This document shows positions 60,481-64,000 of a stretch of 64,000 nucleotides of DNA, piece after piece. The stretch lies in the NCBI GenBank assembly GCA_020746105.1, contig CM036631.1, positions 15,473,058 to 15,537,057 of the forward strand, in the 5' to 3' direction. This stretch comes from Trogon surrucura (taxonomy: Eukaryota > Chordata > Aves > Trogoniformes > Trogonidae). Numbering within the stretch: the first letter of the stretch is position 1; the number at the start of each line of letters is the position of its first letter. Under the pieces are notes generated by a model that saw only the letters and a list, made by a program, of their open reading frames with translations, did no database searches and had not been told where the DNA came from. Made by a program: the position numbers and the translations under genes.

Positions 60481-62607
60481 CTTGCTGGGCTCTGTAACAG
60501 TCACATTTTCTCCACCTCTGAGAACAGAGCCACCTCAAATCTACAGAAAAAACTTTGGCTCCTACTTTGCCCCACAGTCTCTCTGCTGAAAACATGCCCC
60601 AGAACTTGAACATAATAAAAAGAGTCTTAAAAGATCTTCTCAGATGCCTTTGAATGCCACCAAAATGTTATTTACTGCAGTTAGTAAACTCCCAAATGCT
60701 CTAAAATTACCACTTTTGCTGATATTTCTCACCAAAGTCTCTAAAGAAGCCAGGACTGTGGATTTTCCTTAATATTCTCTGGAAATGTCACCTCTGGAGT
60801 AGAACTTCCAGCTACCTGGGGGAGCAGCACTTTTTGTCAGCCCAGCTCAGCCTTTTGCTCTTCTTTGGAAGCTGGAGCTGTTTCCACTCTGCATCGTGTG
60901 GGTCATCCTAGGCTAAAAACCAATTTTAGTCCTTTTTCAGGTTCAGAAAAGTAAAGGTAACAGAAAAAAAAAAAGCATCAAAAACTCAGATTCGAGCAGG
61001 AGATGTAGAGTCAGCTTGGAATCCACGATCTGGACAACCAGTGCCGTGTACTCCAGAGAAAAAGACCTGGATGTCACCTCAAAATAATCCCACAATTGGG
61101 AGAAAAGGAGCGACGCTCAACAAAACGCAAAAAAATATGCAAGCCTGAATGGTAAATGCCAGAGCCGAAGATTAAAATAAATCACAGCTGAAGCAAATCT
61201 ACTGAAAACCACAAGTATAATAAAAAACAGGCAGAAAAACACAACGGAGCTGGGTCACCAGCTAGGAGTTTTCTCTGATAATGTTTCCAGTAAGTCCCAG
61301 AAAATAAATCTCATTGTGGAACCTATAAGAACAGCCCTTCTGAGTTACAAGAGCGTACACATGCACAGATGCATGAGACCGAGAAGTGGGTTTGAGTCTA
61401 CCATCTCTACAAAGCAGTGCAGTTGTACAGTTTCCTCTGAAATAACATCTGCGCGCACTGAGGGGAGGCAGAAAGGAAATATGCTCCTTAAAAACATGCT
61501 CCACTTCTTTTTACAAGCAAAACCACATACACACTCCACCACTGTTAGCCCCTACTATAAGGCTAGTGTGATCAGCAGCCCCTCGGGGCATCGGGCTCTC
61601 CCATTTGAACATTTAGGAGTCACGGGAGACCTACAGGAAAGGCCAGAAGCTACGAAAGCAAACAAATCCCAAATTGCTGTGCTCTTGACAGCACAACCCG
61701 AGAGGCTGCAGCACAAGCTGGAGTTGGATTTGTGGTACCAACCACGCTGCATCAGTACAAGCCCTGGCAAGTCAAGGGCATGGATATTACACCTGCCAGG
61801 GGCGCAGTCGGGGGAAAAAAAGCAAGACCAAACTCTGTTGACAACAGTGAGATGAGTTGTTCTGCCAATCCAAGGAGCCATAATTCCACCTCTCAGGACA
61901 CGGAGCCCCTCTTCTCCTCTCCTTAGGCCATTTCCATCCACCTTTTTTACTCAGTTCTTTTGCCACGGTTGTCACAGCTGCTTGTTAGAGCTCATCTCAG
62001 CCTGAAAGCTCTTTCGGACAGAAAACGAAGTGCCCAGCGCTGGGGGTCTTTCTATAGAGACACCGTGCCCAGAGCTTTGGATTCGATAGAAAACTAGTGA
62101 CGGGCTGGTCCTGCTTCCAGCTCATCTCTTCAACAGTCGCTGCCACGTGTAGCTAAAGTACTGATGGTCCATTTTCCACTGAACTATTAAACATTCTGCC
62201 TAAATGGCACCACGGACACGTTTAAACAGCCTATTAATTGCACCGAATCGCCACGCTGAGGGCAGCCCACTGTGACAACAGGACAGCCACGCTGAGCAAA
62301 GACAACTCTCACACGTAACAAAGGAATGAAAAGACTTGTTTCTCCTCATGCATACACCAGGACGTAGCGACGCCACCGACTTATGCAACTTAAGTACCAA
62401 CGTCAGCGTGAGCAAAAAGAGACACAGACACTGCTCCGGCAGATGAAAGGCTTTGCAAAAAAAAAAAGCAGAGGCAACAGTTGAGCTAGGCAGTACGCCC
62501 CATTATCTGCAGACATGCTTATTAAAGCTTTAGAGGCCTCCAGGTCTCTTACCTTAAAAGAAACAACAGCGATAACATGCAATGCAGCTTGGTGCTGCTC
62601 AGGCAAA

Positions 62608-62625
62608 ATAAGGTAAGGTAAGGTT
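62608..62625. repeat. (TAAGG)3 short tandem repeat
   Basis: Three consecutive AAGGT units. It is also a cluster of GTAAGG donor-like motifs on the plus strand, with no gene context. Confidence 0.7.
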
Positions 62626-64000
62626 GCACTTTCCTCTCGGAGCTGGGAGAATCCTCTCACCTCACTGTTAAAGAGGGAAACACAAGCAGCCAGACCCGCA
62701 TCTCATGCATGGAGCATCCAGCCGGCGCCCTGCTCCCCAGCCAGCTGCTTTCGATGGCCCATCTTCATTTCTGCCTCCCTTATGCATCACAATTCTGGAA
62801 AACCTTGGTGTAACCGAGTGAATTTCCCAGCAAACCATTTGCTCATCTTGAAGAGACCGAGAGTCTGGGTTGGATTCGTAGGAGGAAATGGTGAGAGGCT
62901 TGCAAAGCCAGCCTTGCGTAACCTCGCTGACATCAAAGGCCTGCCAGGGTTTTAAATCAGATCCAAATTTGACTATGCAGCATTGGCACCAGAAACAATC
63001 AAAACTCGGATATCCTTAGAAGCAAATTTTTTTTGATTCGCGCTCAAATTCTAACCGAGAATTTTCCTTTACCGTTCCCGTGCCTTTATTTTTGATAAAG
63101 CAGAGCAGTTTCAGATAAGACTATTTATATTTAGTAAATCAATTTATAGGTCTTCTAGAGCAACTGCTTAAAATGTCTGAGCCCATGCAGAGAACACCAG
63201 AATAGTAAACGTCTGACATGTCCGGTGAAGCATTTCTGTAGAGAATTAAGAATAGATAAGAAGGGTATGAGGAAAGAGGATAAAGTGTAATCAGCAGAGG
63301 GAGGAAAAAACCCAACCTATTACTTGCCTGGGTTTTTTGAGGGGCAAATAACTGACCTGAATGAAAACACCAATACCTGCTTACTGCGTTACATTTTGCA
63401 TCATGAATAATACATACACTTCCCCTCCCTACTGAAAATAAAACTCTTGCTTGAGCTTTCACTGTGCAGCTGGAGAGTCTCAAGATTAAATGACATCCTC
63501 GGGTTACAACTAGAAAACACCGACGGTTTTGCAGCAAGTGAAACAGGTTTGGATTTTAGCCATTGCCTCGATGCAGGAAAAGCACGTCGGTGATCTAAGA
63601 GATCATAACTGTCTAGAAGATTCGCTGTGCAGAGAGGGAGAGGTTTTAGCAAAGAGAGGTCGCCTTTTCCAGAGCCAACCTCAGCCAAAGAGCACGACGA
63701 TACTGCATAACAGAGGCAGACGTACTATGGAGTAGTGGCTGATACCCATAGAATTAAAAATATAATTTAGTTGGGGTCACTTTCCGCACAGAGAGCAGTT
63801 CAGAAATGCCTTTGTTCTTAATCACCTGGGCAAGATGTAAAAGATACACGAACAGCAACGAAGATTAATTACCGCATGATTAATTAATGAAAAAGTCTGG
63901 ATGAAACGATAACCAATGGAAAGACTAAAAAAAAAATTTGAACTGTGACATAGATCTGTAGTAAACAGATCCGTTCATTACCATTAAGGCTCACGGACAG

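Larger units (their letters stand above)
35730..64000 (-). other. ABTB2: ABTB2 intron 1, 3' part (at least 28 kb)
   Basis: No ABTB2 N-terminal exon was found upstream of exon 2, so this is the downstream part of a large first intron. Recognised contents are CR1 copies (40.8, 42.0, 48.2 and 59.2 kb; a doubtful old one at 44.56 kb), MIR-like fossils (43.74, 51.3 and 55.83 kb), purine/pyrimidine tracts (38.17, 40.51 and 60.44 kb), an AT microsatellite (44.25 kb), a 27-bp duplication (45.31 kb) and CpG-rich patches (37.13, 39.89 and 56.0 kb). The longest open frames, 47265-47795 and 61316-61855, lack any domain or splice evidence that I can see. I see no second gene. Confidence 0.75.

Noticed and set aside
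61316-61855. 179-codon open frame on the plus strand in intron 1
   Set aside because: The peptide composition looks random and there is no conserved motif or neighbouring exon-like segment. It is antisense to ABTB2 with no visible promoter.
35730-64000. ABTB2 exon 1 inside the window
   Set aside because: No frame on the minus strand carries the expected N-terminal peptides (such as RHNSWDTVNT or the LICGKNANG end), so the first coding exon lies beyond the window.

Overview
The window is vertebrate genomic DNA and almost certainly avian. The only conserved protein-coding sequence is a run of nine spliced exons on the minus strand. The interspersed repeats are nearly all 5'-truncated CR1 LINEs with the 8-bp ATTCTATG-type 3' end typical of birds. 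No prokaryotic, plasmid or viral coding layout is present. The bird order cannot be fixed from the sequence alone.

The gene is ABTB2 (ankyrin repeat and BTB/POZ domain-containing 2). Reading the minus strand from high to low coordinates, nine exons join in one uninterrupted frame with consensus GT/AG borders: 35729-35583, 32338-32128, 11825-11673, 7625-7460, 4997-4908, 4481-4380, 2473-2377, 1779-1644 and 236-10. Together they are 1,329 nt, or 443 codons. They cover the middle of the protein: the linker and histone-fold-like segment, the ankyrin-repeat block, and the start of the region leading to BTB. The long first coding exon was not found and must lie to the right of position 64000. The BTB/BACK exons must lie to the left of position 1. 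Exon numbers here (2 to 10) assume one coding exon upstream, as in mammals.

Layout: 1-5000 is exon-dense (exons 6-10). 5000-12000 holds exons 4-5, a CR1 copy about 100 bp from exon 5, and several CpG-rich patches in intron 4. 11826-32127 is a 20-kb intron 3 with CR1 fragments, AT microsatellites, a 20-bp tandem array and a tRNA-headed SINE with a CR1 tail. 32-35.7 kb holds exons 2-3 and a CR1 copy in the opposite orientation to the one beside exon 5. 35730-64000 is the 3' part of intron 1. It has no recognisable coding sequence but carries more CR1 copies, probable MIR-type fossils, low-complexity tracts and a few motif-rich patches that could be regulatory.

The most interesting item is the composite SINE at 26516-26693. 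It is a tRNA-like head with an intact B box, fused to the last ~100 bp of a CR1 subfamily that also occurs twice as LINE fragments in this window. Second is the inverted CR1 pair bracketing exons 3-5, a layout that could favour exon circularisation.
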